A stretch of 64,000 nt of DNA from Corynebacterium parakroppenstedtii (lineage in GTDB: Bacteria; Actinomycetota; Actinomycetes; Mycobacteriales; Mycobacteriaceae), in NCBI RefSeq assembly GCF_019754935.1, contig NZ_JAGSOA010000001.1, forward strand, positions 1 to 64,000, read 5' to 3'. Below, piece after piece: positions 10,415-18,209 of the stretch (its first letter is position 1; every line of letters begins with the position of its first letter). The notes beneath the pieces are model-generated. The model worked only from the letters and a program-made list of their open reading frames with translations, had not been told where the DNA came from and did not search any database. The position numbers were made by a program, and so were the translations under genes.

Positions 10415-11185
10415 ACGAATCCGCTAGACAAAACATCTGATACTGGCTCATTAGACGAGAGCGCGAACCCGTCGGCTCAGAACCGTCCGGGGTCGTATCA
10501 CTTCACGGTAGAAGACTCTACGTATTTGCTCGACAAACCGATTATTGCGGTGCGGCAGGATACTGTGTCCATGCCGGGCGGAACATCTGCACGACGCGAA
10601 ATTGTCGAGCACTTTGGTGCCGTCGCCGTGGTCGCTTTCGACGGACAACGCGTGAAGCTGATCCACCAATATCGGCACAGCGTGGGACGACGGCTGTGGG
10701 AATTGCCTGCCGGACTCTTGGACGCTGCTGGTGAGGATCCTCTTCAGGCTGCGTCCCGTGAGCTTCAGGAGGAGGTTGGCCTCGCCGCCGAGCGTTGGGA
10801 CCTGTTGTCGGATCTTGTCTCGTCGCCCGGATTCTGTGAAGAAGCCGTTCGTATATATCTTGCGCGGGATCTTAGCGACGTTGATCGCCCAGAATCGGAT
10901 GATGAAGAGGCTGATTTAACGTCGACCTGGGTAGATCTGGGCACTGCCATTTCTCAGATCATGGATGGAACGATTTGCAATGCTATCGCTACATCCGGAA
11001 TCTTGATGGCTGCACAGGTTATACGAAACGATGTTTCCCCACGCAGTGTAGACGAGCCCTATACGTTGCGCCCGTATCGATTAGCTGAGCGTCGTGAAGC
11101 ACAGTTGCGTGACGCAGGGAAATCGACTGCGGATCTCAAGGTGACAGTGACAGATGAACTACCCGGCGACACCCACCATGAGTGA
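10415..11185 (+). CDS. ADP-ribose pyrophosphatase (Nudix), probable ACG start
   Basis: Nudix hydrolase of the ADP-ribose pyrophosphatase type (M. tuberculosis Rv1700), splitting ADP-ribose into AMP and ribose-5-phosphate. The Nudix box is intact: GLLDAAGEDPLQAASRELQE followed by EVGL. The start is odd. The only standard start in frame before the conserved body is TTG 10526, which would remove YHFTVEDSTY, a segment that aligns with HDFETISSETL of Rv1700 as I recall it. Between the upstream in-frame TGA (10400-10402) and 10526 there is no ATG, GTG or TTG. ACG at 10415 lies 7 nt after a perfect GAGGAGG (10401-10407) and would give 256 residues. A base error turning ATG into ACG is the main alternative. 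Confidence 0.85.
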   Translation, partial: TNPLDKTSDTGSLDESANPSAQNRPGSYHFTVEDSTYLLDKPIIAVRQDTVSMPGGTSARREIVEHFGAVAVVAFDGQRVKLIHQYRHSVGRRLWELPAGLLDAAGEDPLQAASRELQEEVGLAAERWDLLSDLVSSPGFCEEAVRIYLARDLSDVDRPESDDEEADLTSTWVDLGTAISQIMDGTICNAIATSGILMAAQVIRNDVSPRSVDEPYTLRPYRLAERREAQLRDAGKSTADLKVTVTDELPGDTHHE

Positions 11186-11237
11186 GCGCGTCTCACACGT
11201 GTAGTTGAGTTCTCTGTGGACAACGAAGTGTGAGGTT

Positions 11238-12227
11238 ATGTCTTCTATGTCGAGTTCAGGGCCGCTTACCCCGTCTGCGGATGAGCCTCGCGAGGGGCAG
11301 CATCCGGGAGCGGACGCGTCCCACATGGTGGCTGCTTATATCGATCACCTCGCAGTGGAAAACAACGCCAGCCCGAATACGTTGTCGAATTACCAACGTG
11401 ATTTGAATAAATATGTCGCGTGGCTGGATCAGCATAATCTCAACATCGATAGCGTCGATGAGCCCGATATCGAGCAATTTATTGCGGATTTACGACGAGG
11501 GGACTCGACGTTGGGGTGGTCGCCTCTGGCAGCATCGTCTGCTGCACGTGCAACCGTCGCCGTTCGTTCTCTGCATCGGTTTTCCCACGAGGAAGGGCAA
11601 CTAGCTCGGGACGTTACTGCAGGAGTGACTGTTCCACGTTCCGGTCAATCGTTACCTCATGCTTTGACTGTGGAACAGGTCAATCGGCTCATTGAGTCGT
11701 GCCCGGTGAATGAGTCAAGTAGCCCGATTGCTCTTCGCGACCGTGCCGTTATTGAACTTCTGTATGGCACGGGCATGCGAATTAGCGAGGCCCTTAATCT
11801 CGACATCGATTCGATTGATCGAAATCACGCGTTTGTGCGTGTCGTGGGAAAGGGGAGGAAGGAACGACTCGTTCCGATCGGTGCGCCGGCGCTTCACGCT
11901 ATTGATGCGTGGCTAGTCCGTGGTCGCCCCTCGATGGTCAAGCGGAGCGATAAAGCGTTATTTCTGAACGCTCGGGGTAACCGTTTGGGCCGGCAATCGG
12001 TATGGAAGTTTCTCCACGCGGCAGCGGAACGTTGTGGGCTCGGCGATTCGGTAGGACCTCACACGTTGCGCCACTCGTATGCGACTCACCTTCTTCAAGG
12101 TGGCGCGGATATTAGGGCGGTTCAGGAACTCTTGGGGCACGCAAGCGTGACGACGACGCAGATTTACACCGCCGTGTCTATTGATAATCTTCGGGAAGTG
12201 TATGCGACGTCTCATCCACGGGCATAG
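11238..12227 (+). CDS. xerD: Tyrosine recombinase XerD
   Basis: A 329-residue site-specific recombinase for chromosome dimer resolution at dif. The N-terminal SAM-like core-binding domain (YIDHLAVENNASPNTLSNYQ) is followed by the catalytic domain with Arg in GTGMRISEAL, Lys in GKGRKERLVP, HTLRHSYATHLL (His and Arg), the LLGHASVTTTQ His and the nucleophile Tyr in IYTAVS. ATG 11238 is my choice; GTGAGG lies just upstream. ATG 11247 or a non-ATG start at 11205 are possible. It stands between the Nudix gene and parA, as in M. tuberculosis. Confidence 0.93.
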   Translation: MSSMSSSGPLTPSADEPREGQHPGADASHMVAAYIDHLAVENNASPNTLSNYQRDLNKYVAWLDQHNLNIDSVDEPDIEQFIADLRRGDSTLGWSPLAASSAARATVAVRSLHRFSHEEGQLARDVTAGVTVPRSGQSLPHALTVEQVNRLIESCPVNESSSPIALRDRAVIELLYGTGMRISEALNLDIDSIDRNHAFVRVVGKGRKERLVPIGAPALHAIDAWLVRGRPSMVKRSDKALFLNARGNRLGRQSVWKFLHAAAERCGLGDSVGPHTLRHSYATHLLQGGADIRAVQELLGHASVTTTQIYTAVSIDNLREVYATSHPRA

Positions 12228-12525
12228 TCTCACCCTCGTGCATAAGTCGGCAGTGGAATAGTCTCGACCTTGACTCTACGTATGTTCTTCGTCGTCGGCC
12301 CGTTTTTCGGCATAATGCCACGTTAAGTTCTCAATACGAACTTGAAATATGTCAAGTTTTAATCCTTGACATCTGCGCCATAGCCCCTTCGTATTGTAGA
12401 GTAATAGTCGAATTACATCGATGGTTTTCATCGTTGCTGCACTGTACGCATGATGCCCGAGTGCATCGCATTGCTCGAGATAACGGTCTGCGTGCGTGTA
12501 TCGACGACAAGTTCCGGAGGAAGGA
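12228..12525 (+). other. xerD-parA intergenic region with inverted repeat and promoter-like sequence
   Basis: This 298-nt stretch holds no credible gene. It contains a perfect inverted repeat AACTTGA-N6-TCAAGTT (12339-12358) followed by TTTT, which could be the xerD terminator or an operator. TTGACA follows at 12366-12371 with TATTGT about 20 nt later, a plausible but poorly spaced promoter for the parA-scpAB genes. The leader from there to parA is over 100 nt. Confidence 0.5.
12339..12360 (+). terminator. Inverted repeat with trailing T's (xerD terminator or operator)
   Basis: AACTTGA at 12339-12345 pairs with TCAAGTT at 12352-12358 across a 6-nt spacer (AATATG) and runs into TTTT. The stem is AT-rich for a terminator in this genome, and the -35-like TTGACA begins 8 nt later, so a regulator site is an equal possibility. 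Confidence 0.4.
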
Positions 12526-13431
12526 TTGACTGTGGTTGCATCGTCTCCACATGAGTCGGATAAGGGTGACGGTCTTTTCGACGACCCGACGCCCGAGCTG
12601 GGGCTTACTGGTCGCCCACGCCGACAGATTCCGGAGCCGCCTGAGCTCGATCGTCATGGTCCAGCCACGATCGTCTCGATGTGTAACCAGAAAGGTGGCG
12701 TCGGTAAGACGACGTCGACCATTAACTTGGGAGCTGCTTTAGCAGAATATGGGCGACGCGTGCTCCTCGTTGATCTGGACCCGCAGGGGGCACTGTCCGC
12801 TGGCCTGGGCATTCCGCATGATGAATTAGACCTCACGGTATTTAACTTGTTGGTGGATCCGTCGACGTCGATTCTTGAGACCATCCACCGAACCGCTGTC
12901 TCGGGTTTGGATTTAGTTCCTGCCAATATTGACTTATCCGCAGCGGAAATTCAGTTAGTTAATGAAGTGGGGCGTGAGCAGTGCCTGGGCCGGGCTCTTC
13001 GGCCGGTGATGGGCGAATACGATTACATCATTATTGATTGCCAGCCGTCACTTGGTCTGCTCACCGTGAATGCCTTGGCCTGCTCGCAGGGAGTTATTAT
13101 CCCGATGGAATGTGAGTATTTTTCCTTGCGCGGTCTTGCTCTCTTGACCGATACCGTTGATAAGGTTCGCGATCGACTGAACTTTAACCTGGAAATTATT
13201 GGGATACTGGTCACGATGTTCGATCGCCGAACTCTTCACGCGCGGGAAGTGATGGAGCGCGTGATTGAAGTCTTTGGAGACCAAGTTTTCGATTCCGTTA
13301 TTACACGGACCGTCAGATTCCCCGAGACGTCAGTAGCAGGAGAACCCATTACGACCTGGGCACCGACGTCGGAAGCCGCGGAACAATATCGGGGCGTTGC
13401 CAGTGAAATGGTGGAGCGTCTGAGTAAGTGA
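12526..13431 (+). CDS. ParA-family ATPase
   Basis: A MinD/ParA-type ATPase of about 301 residues. It has the deviant Walker A QKGGVGKTTSTINLGAAL, VLLVDLDPQGALSAGLG, Walker B-like YIIIDCQPSLGLLTVNAL and the conserved MECEYFSLRGLALL segment. About 50 N-terminal residues precede the core and look disordered. TTG 12526 follows GGAGG by 5 nt; GTG 12532 is equally credible. There is no parB partner; the gene sits directly before scpA, overlapping it by 4 nt. This is the Rv1708-type orphan ParA that accompanies condensin genes in actinobacteria, distinct from the parAB pair near the origin. Confidence 0.9.
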   Translation: MTVVASSPHESDKGDGLFDDPTPELGLTGRPRRQIPEPPELDRHGPATIVSMCNQKGGVGKTTSTINLGAALAEYGRRVLLVDLDPQGALSAGLGIPHDELDLTVFNLLVDPSTSILETIHRTAVSGLDLVPANIDLSAAEIQLVNEVGREQCLGRALRPVMGEYDYIIIDCQPSLGLLTVNALACSQGVIIPMECEYFSLRGLALLTDTVDKVRDRLNFNLEIIGILVTMFDRRTLHAREVMERVIEVFGDQVFDSVITRTVRFPETSVAGEPITTWAPTSEAAEQYRGVASEMVERLSK

Positions 13432-14264
13432 CCGACGCGGAAGCTGCGATGCCCACTAACGGCGAGGGCGTCCAAGAGGAAATCACAGGGTTCCGTGTGG
13501 CCCTCGCGAATTTTACGGGCCCGTTTGATCTCCTCCTTCAACTCATTCACAGTCACAAAATGGATGTGACCGAGGTTGCTCTCGCGCAGGTCACGGACGA
13601 ATTTGTCAGCTATACGCGGAGCTTGAGTAAAACCGAGGACCTCGATGAGATCACAGAGTTCCTCGTTATTGCGGCGACCTTATTGGATTTGAAGACCGCG
13701 CGTCTGTTGCCTCGGGGTGAGGTCGATAGCGAAGAAGATCTGGCGCTCTTAGAAACCCAAGATCTGCTGTTTGCTCGATTGCTTCAATATCGTGCTTATA
13801 AGGAGATCGCCGACGAGTTGCGTGTACGGCACGCTAATGCAGCCCGACGCTATCCGCGGGCGGTTGGTATGGAAGAAAAATTCGCGTCGCTGCTGCCACC
13901 GGTACGGATTGATCACACCCCGCAATCATTTGCGGAGATGGCTGCAGCCGTGTTCCGTCCCCGACCACCTGACACAGTGAATACATCCCATGTTCACTCT
14001 GTGGCCGTATCTGTCCCGGAGCAAGCCGGGCGCATCCTCTCCATGCTGCATTCCGTCGGTGCGTATTCGTGGTGCTCATTTGAGCAACTGACCTCCGACT
14101 GCACGGTATCGATGCAAGTCGTCGGCAGGTTCTTAGCATTGTTAGAGTTATTTAAAGCTCATGCCACTGACATCGACCAAGATGAGCCTTTAGGCGAGAT
14201 GTTAGTAGCGTGGACGGGTCTTGAGGTTGATCCAGCTGTCGTTGCGGCCGCGAACTGGGAGTAA
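13428..14264 (+). CDS. scpA: Segregation and condensation protein A
   Basis: A 278-residue kleisin that bridges SMC heads in the SMC-ScpAB condensin. Recognisable features are the N-terminal FTGPFDLLLQLIHSHKMDVTEV motif, followed by the ITEFLVIAATLLDLKTARLLP helix, and a C-terminal winged-helix region. The GTG start at 13428 overlaps the parA stop as GTGA, so translation is coupled. Confidence 0.94.
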   Translation: MTDAEAAMPTNGEGVQEEITGFRVALANFTGPFDLLLQLIHSHKMDVTEVALAQVTDEFVSYTRSLSKTEDLDEITEFLVIAATLLDLKTARLLPRGEVDSEEDLALLETQDLLFARLLQYRAYKEIADELRVRHANAARRYPRAVGMEEKFASLLPPVRIDHTPQSFAEMAAAVFRPRPPDTVNTSHVHSVAVSVPEQAGRILSMLHSVGAYSWCSFEQLTSDCTVSMQVVGRFLALLELFKAHATDIDQDEPLGEMLVAWTGLEVDPAVVAAANWE

Positions 14265-14331
14265 GTCCCGGTCGCCAGACTAGGGGTCAGTACCTCACAT
14301 ACGAGGATTGGCAGACACGAGGATCGGCGAA

Positions 14332-14916
14332 GTGACAGATAACACCACGAACCCGAATAATTTATCGAAGATCTCTGCGCTTCGTGCAGCAGTGGAGTCG
14401 GTGATGTTGGTGTTGGACGATCCTGCCCCTATTTCCGACATTTCCCGCGCGGTGGGTGCGTCGGAGGAAGACACGCGCGCGGTCATCGACGAGTGGCGAG
14501 ACGAACTCGATCAACGAGGCAGCGGCATTGAACTGCGCCACGTCGGCGATGGGTGGAGGCTCTACACCAGGGCTGAGCACGCGCCCGCCGTCGAGGCATT
14601 TTTGCTGGACGGAGCACAAACAAAGTTGTCGCGAGCGGCACTGGAAACGCTTGCTGTGGTGGCTTATCGCCAGCCAGTAACCCGCTCCCAAGTCGCCGCT
14701 GTCCGCGGGGTTAACTGTGACGGGGTCATGCGAACCTTGGCGCTTCGTGGTTTGGTGAAGGAAGTGGGGGAGGAACAGACGTCGGGAGCTCATTTATATG
14801 CCACGACTGAGTTGTTCTTAGAGACGATGGGCCTGTCGGATGTCTCTGAACTGCCAGACTTGGCGTCTCTGTTGCCTGATGTGGAAGCGATTGATGAGGC
14901 CATCGCAGATTACTGA
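14332..14916 (+). CDS. scpB: Segregation and condensation protein B
   Basis: A 194-residue dimeric partner of ScpA with two winged-helix domains. Typical segments are VESVMLVLDDPAPISDISRA, LSRAALETLAVVAYRQPVTR and VNCDGVMRTLALRGLVKEVG, the strongest ScpB signature. I chose GTG 14332 because GAGGA lies 8 nt upstream; the TTG at 14308 has its purine tract abutting it. The stop codon lies inside the palindrome proposed as a biotin-repressor operator (14911-14929). Confidence 0.93.
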   Translation: MTDNTTNPNNLSKISALRAAVESVMLVLDDPAPISDISRAVGASEEDTRAVIDEWRDELDQRGSGIELRHVGDGWRLYTRAEHAPAVEAFLLDGAQTKLSRAALETLAVVAYRQPVTRSQVAAVRGVNCDGVMRTLALRGLVKEVGEEQTSGAHLYATTELFLETMGLSDVSELPDLASLLPDVEAIDEAIADY

Positions 14917-14929
14917 ACACTGTTCAGTA
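14911..14929 (+). promoter_or_regulatory. BioQ-like operator, 19-bp palindrome before bioA
   Basis: TACTGAACACTGTTCAGTA is a perfect 9-1-9 palindrome. Its core TGAAC-N3-GTTCA resembles the corynebacterial BioQ operator consensus TGAAC-N3-GTTAC that represses biotin genes. It overlaps the scpB stop codon (TGA 14914-14916) and ends 2 nt before the first possible bioA start at 14932. Repressor identity is inference; no bioQ gene is in the window. Confidence 0.75.
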
Positions 14930-14931
14930 GG

Positions 14932-16266
14932 GTGGCAAGTATGGAGGATCTTGCACGTTTCGACCAAGAACATATTTGGCATCCATACGGCCCGATGCCA
15001 GCAGCAGTACCTTCCATCCCCGTGACGTCCGCGGAAGGAGTTACGCTGCATCTTGACGATGGTCGAAACATCATTGACGGGATGAGTTCCTGGTGGGCTG
15101 TAGCACACGGACATCGCCACCCGCACTTGGTTGAGGCCGCGCACAGGCAAATTAATCAGATGCCACATGTGATGTTTGGCGGGCTGACTCACAAACCGGC
15201 GGTGGATTTAGCCGAGTGGCTGGTAGATATCGCGCCAGAGGGTCTTGACCTGGTTTTTTATTCTGATTCGGGGTCGGTCTCGGTTGAGGTCGCCATCAAG
15301 ATGGCCCTCCAATATCAGATGGGGAATGGCCACCCAGAGCGGAACCGGCTCGTGACGTGGCGACGCGGGTATCACGGCGATACTCAGGGGCCCATGAGTG
15401 TGTGCGACCCCGAGGGTGGCATGCACTCTCTGTGGCGGGGCACCTTGGTGGAACAAGTTTTCGCCCCCGAACCCCCAGCTGATCCGCGCTGCGACGTGGG
15501 CCATCCTGCCGGTGACGACGGTTCCGGTGGTGCGCGCCTCAGCGACGATGAGCTCGAGTCTTATCTACGCGAATTTGAGACATATATTGACGACACCATC
15601 GCGGGAGTGATTATTGAGCCGGTCGTGCAGGGGGCTGGGGGCATGCGATTCCACGACCCACGATTGGTTGCTGGCCTTCGCCGCGTGTGCGATGACCACG
15701 ACATCCTCCTTATTGCCGACGAGATAGCCACAGGTTTCGGACGCACGGGAAGTCTCTTTACCTGCGAGGCGGCCACGATCACCCCGGACATTATGTGCGT
15801 CGGCAAAGCCCTGACCGGGGGAATGATGAGTTTTGCCGCCACGCTGACCACCCGGCGCGTAGGCGAGGTGATTTCGACGCCCCAGGGCGGCGGAGCCTTA
15901 ATGCACGGGCCGACTTTCATGGGCAACCCACTGGCATGCTCGGTGGCTCGTGCCGCGGGCGACCTCATTGATGACGGCTACTGGCGATCGACAGTTCCGC
16001 GCATTGAACAGGAATTACGCCGCGGTTTGACCCCACTTGCCGGTGCTGAACAGGTGTCCTCGGTGCGTGTCCTGGGCGCTATCGGCGTTGTCGAACTAGC
16101 TCGACCTGTCGATATGAAGGTCGCGACGAAGGTAGCCGTGGAGTCGGGGGTGTGGCTTCGGCCTTTCGGAAAGCTGGTTTATAGCATGCCGCCGTTTATA
16201 TCGACCAGCAGCGACATCGAAAAAATCTGTGCAGCGATGCGGAACATTGTCGCTGCGTCGGCCTAA
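14932..16266 (+). CDS. bioA: Adenosylmethionine-8-amino-7-oxononanoate aminotransferase
   Basis: A 444-residue class III PLP aminotransferase converting KAPA to DAPA with SAM as amino donor, a biotin step. Signatures are HIWHPYGPMP at the N-terminus, GMSSWWAVAHGHRHPHLV, the Y-containing WRRGYHGDTQGPMSVCD, ADEIATGFGRTGSLFTCE and the PLP lysine in CVGKALTGGM. The GTG at 14932 or ATG at 14941 may be used; both lie so close to the palindrome that transcription must start inside or just after scpB. The pair bioA-bioD interrupts the otherwise conserved scpB-rluB order. Confidence 0.94.
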   Translation: MASMEDLARFDQEHIWHPYGPMPAAVPSIPVTSAEGVTLHLDDGRNIIDGMSSWWAVAHGHRHPHLVEAAHRQINQMPHVMFGGLTHKPAVDLAEWLVDIAPEGLDLVFYSDSGSVSVEVAIKMALQYQMGNGHPERNRLVTWRRGYHGDTQGPMSVCDPEGGMHSLWRGTLVEQVFAPEPPADPRCDVGHPAGDDGSGGARLSDDELESYLREFETYIDDTIAGVIIEPVVQGAGGMRFHDPRLVAGLRRVCDDHDILLIADEIATGFGRTGSLFTCEAATITPDIMCVGKALTGGMMSFAATLTTRRVGEVISTPQGGGALMHGPTFMGNPLACSVARAAGDLIDDGYWRSTVPRIEQELRRGLTPLAGAEQVSSVRVLGAIGVVELARPVDMKVATKVAVESGVWLRPFGKLVYSMPPFISTSSDIEKICAAMRNIVAASA

Positions 16267-16293
16267 GTGGCCGGAGTCATCACAAAGGTTTTC

Positions 16294-16314
16294 GGTCAGG
16301 ATTATTTACTGACC
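16294..16314 (+). repeat. Inverted repeat between bioA and bioD
   Basis: GGTCAG (16294-16299) and CTGACC (16309-16314) form a 6-bp inverted repeat with a 9-nt AT-rich spacer, 20 nt before the bioD start. There is no T-run, so it is more likely an operator or an mRNA hairpin than a terminator. It does not match the palindrome in front of bioA. Confidence 0.4.
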
Positions 16315-16333
16315 TAATGAGAGGAGATTAACA

Positions 16334-17026
16334 ATGAGCATTGTCATCATGACGGGAACAGGGACGGATGTCGGCAAAACTGTCGCTACCGGAGCGGTTG
16401 CCTGCGCTCTTCAAAAAGGGGGATATGAGCCCTTCATTGTGAAGCCGGCGCAGACTGGTGAACCCGAAGGCGAAGGCGACGCTCCCCGTGTTACCGCCTT
16501 GACCGGTATTGATAATGCGGAGACGCTGTACCGGTTCCCCGAGCCTCTTGCCCCAGCGACGTCGGCGCGCCGGGCGAATATGCCATACCCCGAGCTCACA
16601 ACTGTTGCCGAGGAGATTAAGTCTTTTGATAAGCCTGGCCGCGTTGTTCTTGTCGAGGGGGCTGGTGGGCTTCTTGTGCGTATTGGCCAGGACTGGACCA
16701 TTGCCGATCTGGCTCGAGAACTGGGTGCACCGATTATTGTTGTGTGCTCAACAGGTCTCGGAAGTTTGAACGAGGCTGAATTGACGGTGGAAGCTGCCAC
16801 ACGCCGGGGTCTGACCGTGCTTGGTTTAATAGGTGGGTCCATTCCGGACTCCCCAGATTTGGCGACGCGGTGTAATAAGGAAGATTTGCCGGTGGTTACT
16901 GGAGTTGACGTCTTGGGCTACATACCCGAGGGGGCTGGCGGCTGGTCACAGCAGCGGTTCGTGCAGGAGGCGCCGGGGTTTTTCGTACCAGATGTTGTCG
17001 ATCGGGTCACTCGTGAGAGTGATTAA
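16334..17026 (+). CDS. bioD: Dethiobiotin synthetase
   Basis: A 230-residue P-loop enzyme that carboxylates and cyclises DAPA with ATP and CO2. The MTGTGTDVGKTVATGAVAC P-loop, PAQTGEPEGEGDAPRV, VEGAGGLLVRIGQDWTIADL and IVVCSTGLGSLNEAELT are family motifs. GAGAGGAG precedes the ATG at 16334. It follows bioA by 67 nt and is probably cotranscribed. No bioB, bioF or bioN/M/Y genes are nearby. Confidence 0.94.
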   Translation: MSIVIMTGTGTDVGKTVATGAVACALQKGGYEPFIVKPAQTGEPEGEGDAPRVTALTGIDNAETLYRFPEPLAPATSARRANMPYPELTTVAEEIKSFDKPGRVVLVEGAGGLLVRIGQDWTIADLARELGAPIIVVCSTGLGSLNEAELTVEAATRRGLTVLGLIGGSIPDSPDLATRCNKEDLPVVTGVDVLGYIPEGAGGWSQQRFVQEAPGFFVPDVVDRVTRESD

Positions 17027-17276
17027 CTGCTATAGGCTGAATGGTGACGTGACCGCGGTTGTCGGCCGGTGAGTGTGTGCTCGTCAGATGTGCTGCAGTG
17101 TGATTGTGTCGCCACGCTCATGAAGATAATGACACGAGTGAAGAACGTGATAGACTCACCGGTCACCATATGTTTTGCGTGGACGGCCGCTTATTTTTCA
17201 TGCTATGAACCGGCGCCACGTTACCCCCTGTTTTCTAAACGCATAAATAACGCATAAATACGGAAAGGTCCACATC
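17027..17276 (+). other. bioD-rluB intergenic region
   Basis: A 250-nt gap with no supported gene; a 62-codon frame at 17069-17257 has no ribosome site and Cys/Tyr-rich, family-less sequence. The rluB promoter probably lies here: TAGACT at about 17151 in the context TGATAGACT is a possible -10, with ATGACA upstream, but the match is weak. I see no convincing terminator for bioD. Confidence 0.35.
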
Positions 17277-18113
17277 GTGGCTTCTACCGCTCGCCGTGAC
17301 GGCACACCGGAATACGTACCCAAGGCCAAGCCCGCCCGCCATCAACACGTCAAGGGCGCATCACCCGCCCATCATTCAGGTGAGGGCATTCGCCTGCAAA
17401 AGGTTTTGGCCGCTGCTGGCGTCGCCTCACGCAGGATGTCAGAAAAGCTCATCGACGAGGGACGCGTCGAGGTCAACGGGGATATCGTGACCCGTCAGGG
17501 CGTCCGCGTGGATCCCGATCATGACGTAATTCGTGTTGACGGCAGCCGAGTCGTCGTCGACGAATCGATGCAGTACTTCGCGTTGAACAAACCACGCGGT
17601 GTTCAGTCCACCATGCATGATGATATGGGGCGGCCCTGCGTCGGAGATATTGTTGGTGAGAAAGTAGACGCTGGTCAGAGGCTTTTCCACGTTGGCCGTT
17701 TGGATGCTGCAACACAGGGGCTTCTCCTCTTGACCAATGATGGCGAGCTAGCGAACCGGTTGATCCATCCCAAGTACGGAATCAAGAAGACCTACCTCGC
17801 GACTGTTCTCGGCGAAGTCGATAAGAAAGATCTCCGACGCCTGACGCAGGGGATTGAGTTGGACGATGGCACCGCCCGCGCCGACGATGCTGACATCATC
17901 GACGTCTGGCAAGGCCGTTCGCTCGTGAAAGTAGTGCTTCACGAGGGGCGCAAGCACATCGTGCGACGGATGCTCAAGGCAGCTGGTTTCCCGGTGCAGG
18001 AGCTGGTTCGAACAAAGATCCACACGGTGCAGTTGGGTGAGCAAACTCCGGGGACACTGCGCGCGCTGAACCGTTCGGAACTGACCAGCTTGTTTAATGC
18101 TGTTGATATGTAA
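17277..18113 (+). CDS. rluB: 23S rRNA pseudouridine synthase, RluB type
   Basis: A 278-residue RsuA/RluB-family pseudouridine synthase. A lysine/histidine-rich N-terminal extension of about 35 residues precedes the S4 domain (IRLQKVLAAAGVASRRMSEK, then GRVEVNG). The catalytic domain carries VGRLDAATQGLLLLTNDG with the catalytic Asp and KTYLATVLGEV, then GRKHIVRRMLKAAGFPV. GTG start at 17277 follows GGAAAGG. The syntenic gene in M. tuberculosis is Rv1711, between scpB and cmk. Confidence 0.9.
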   Translation: MASTARRDGTPEYVPKAKPARHQHVKGASPAHHSGEGIRLQKVLAAAGVASRRMSEKLIDEGRVEVNGDIVTRQGVRVDPDHDVIRVDGSRVVVDESMQYFALNKPRGVQSTMHDDMGRPCVGDIVGEKVDAGQRLFHVGRLDAATQGLLLLTNDGELANRLIHPKYGIKKTYLATVLGEVDKKDLRRLTQGIELDDGTARADDADIIDVWQGRSLVKVVLHEGRKHIVRRMLKAAGFPVQELVRTKIHTVQLGEQTPGTLRALNRSELTSLFNAVDM

Positions 18114-18209
18114 CAACCCGTCCTATGTAGAACTCTCGCGTCCAGTTTCGTGTGACCCGATGTAACCGGGATTATGCAATGGCAGAACGGAATAATTAGG
18201 AGTTTAGTG

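Noticed and set aside
10399..10440. ATG at 10399 as the start of the Nudix gene by frameshift
   Set aside because: That frame stops at 10438 after 13 codons, and the GAGGAGG would lie after the ATG; the ACG start needs no frameshift.
17069..17257. Possible 62-residue gene between bioD and rluB
   Set aside because: No ribosome site, Cys-rich and family-less, no overlap or coupling with neighbours.
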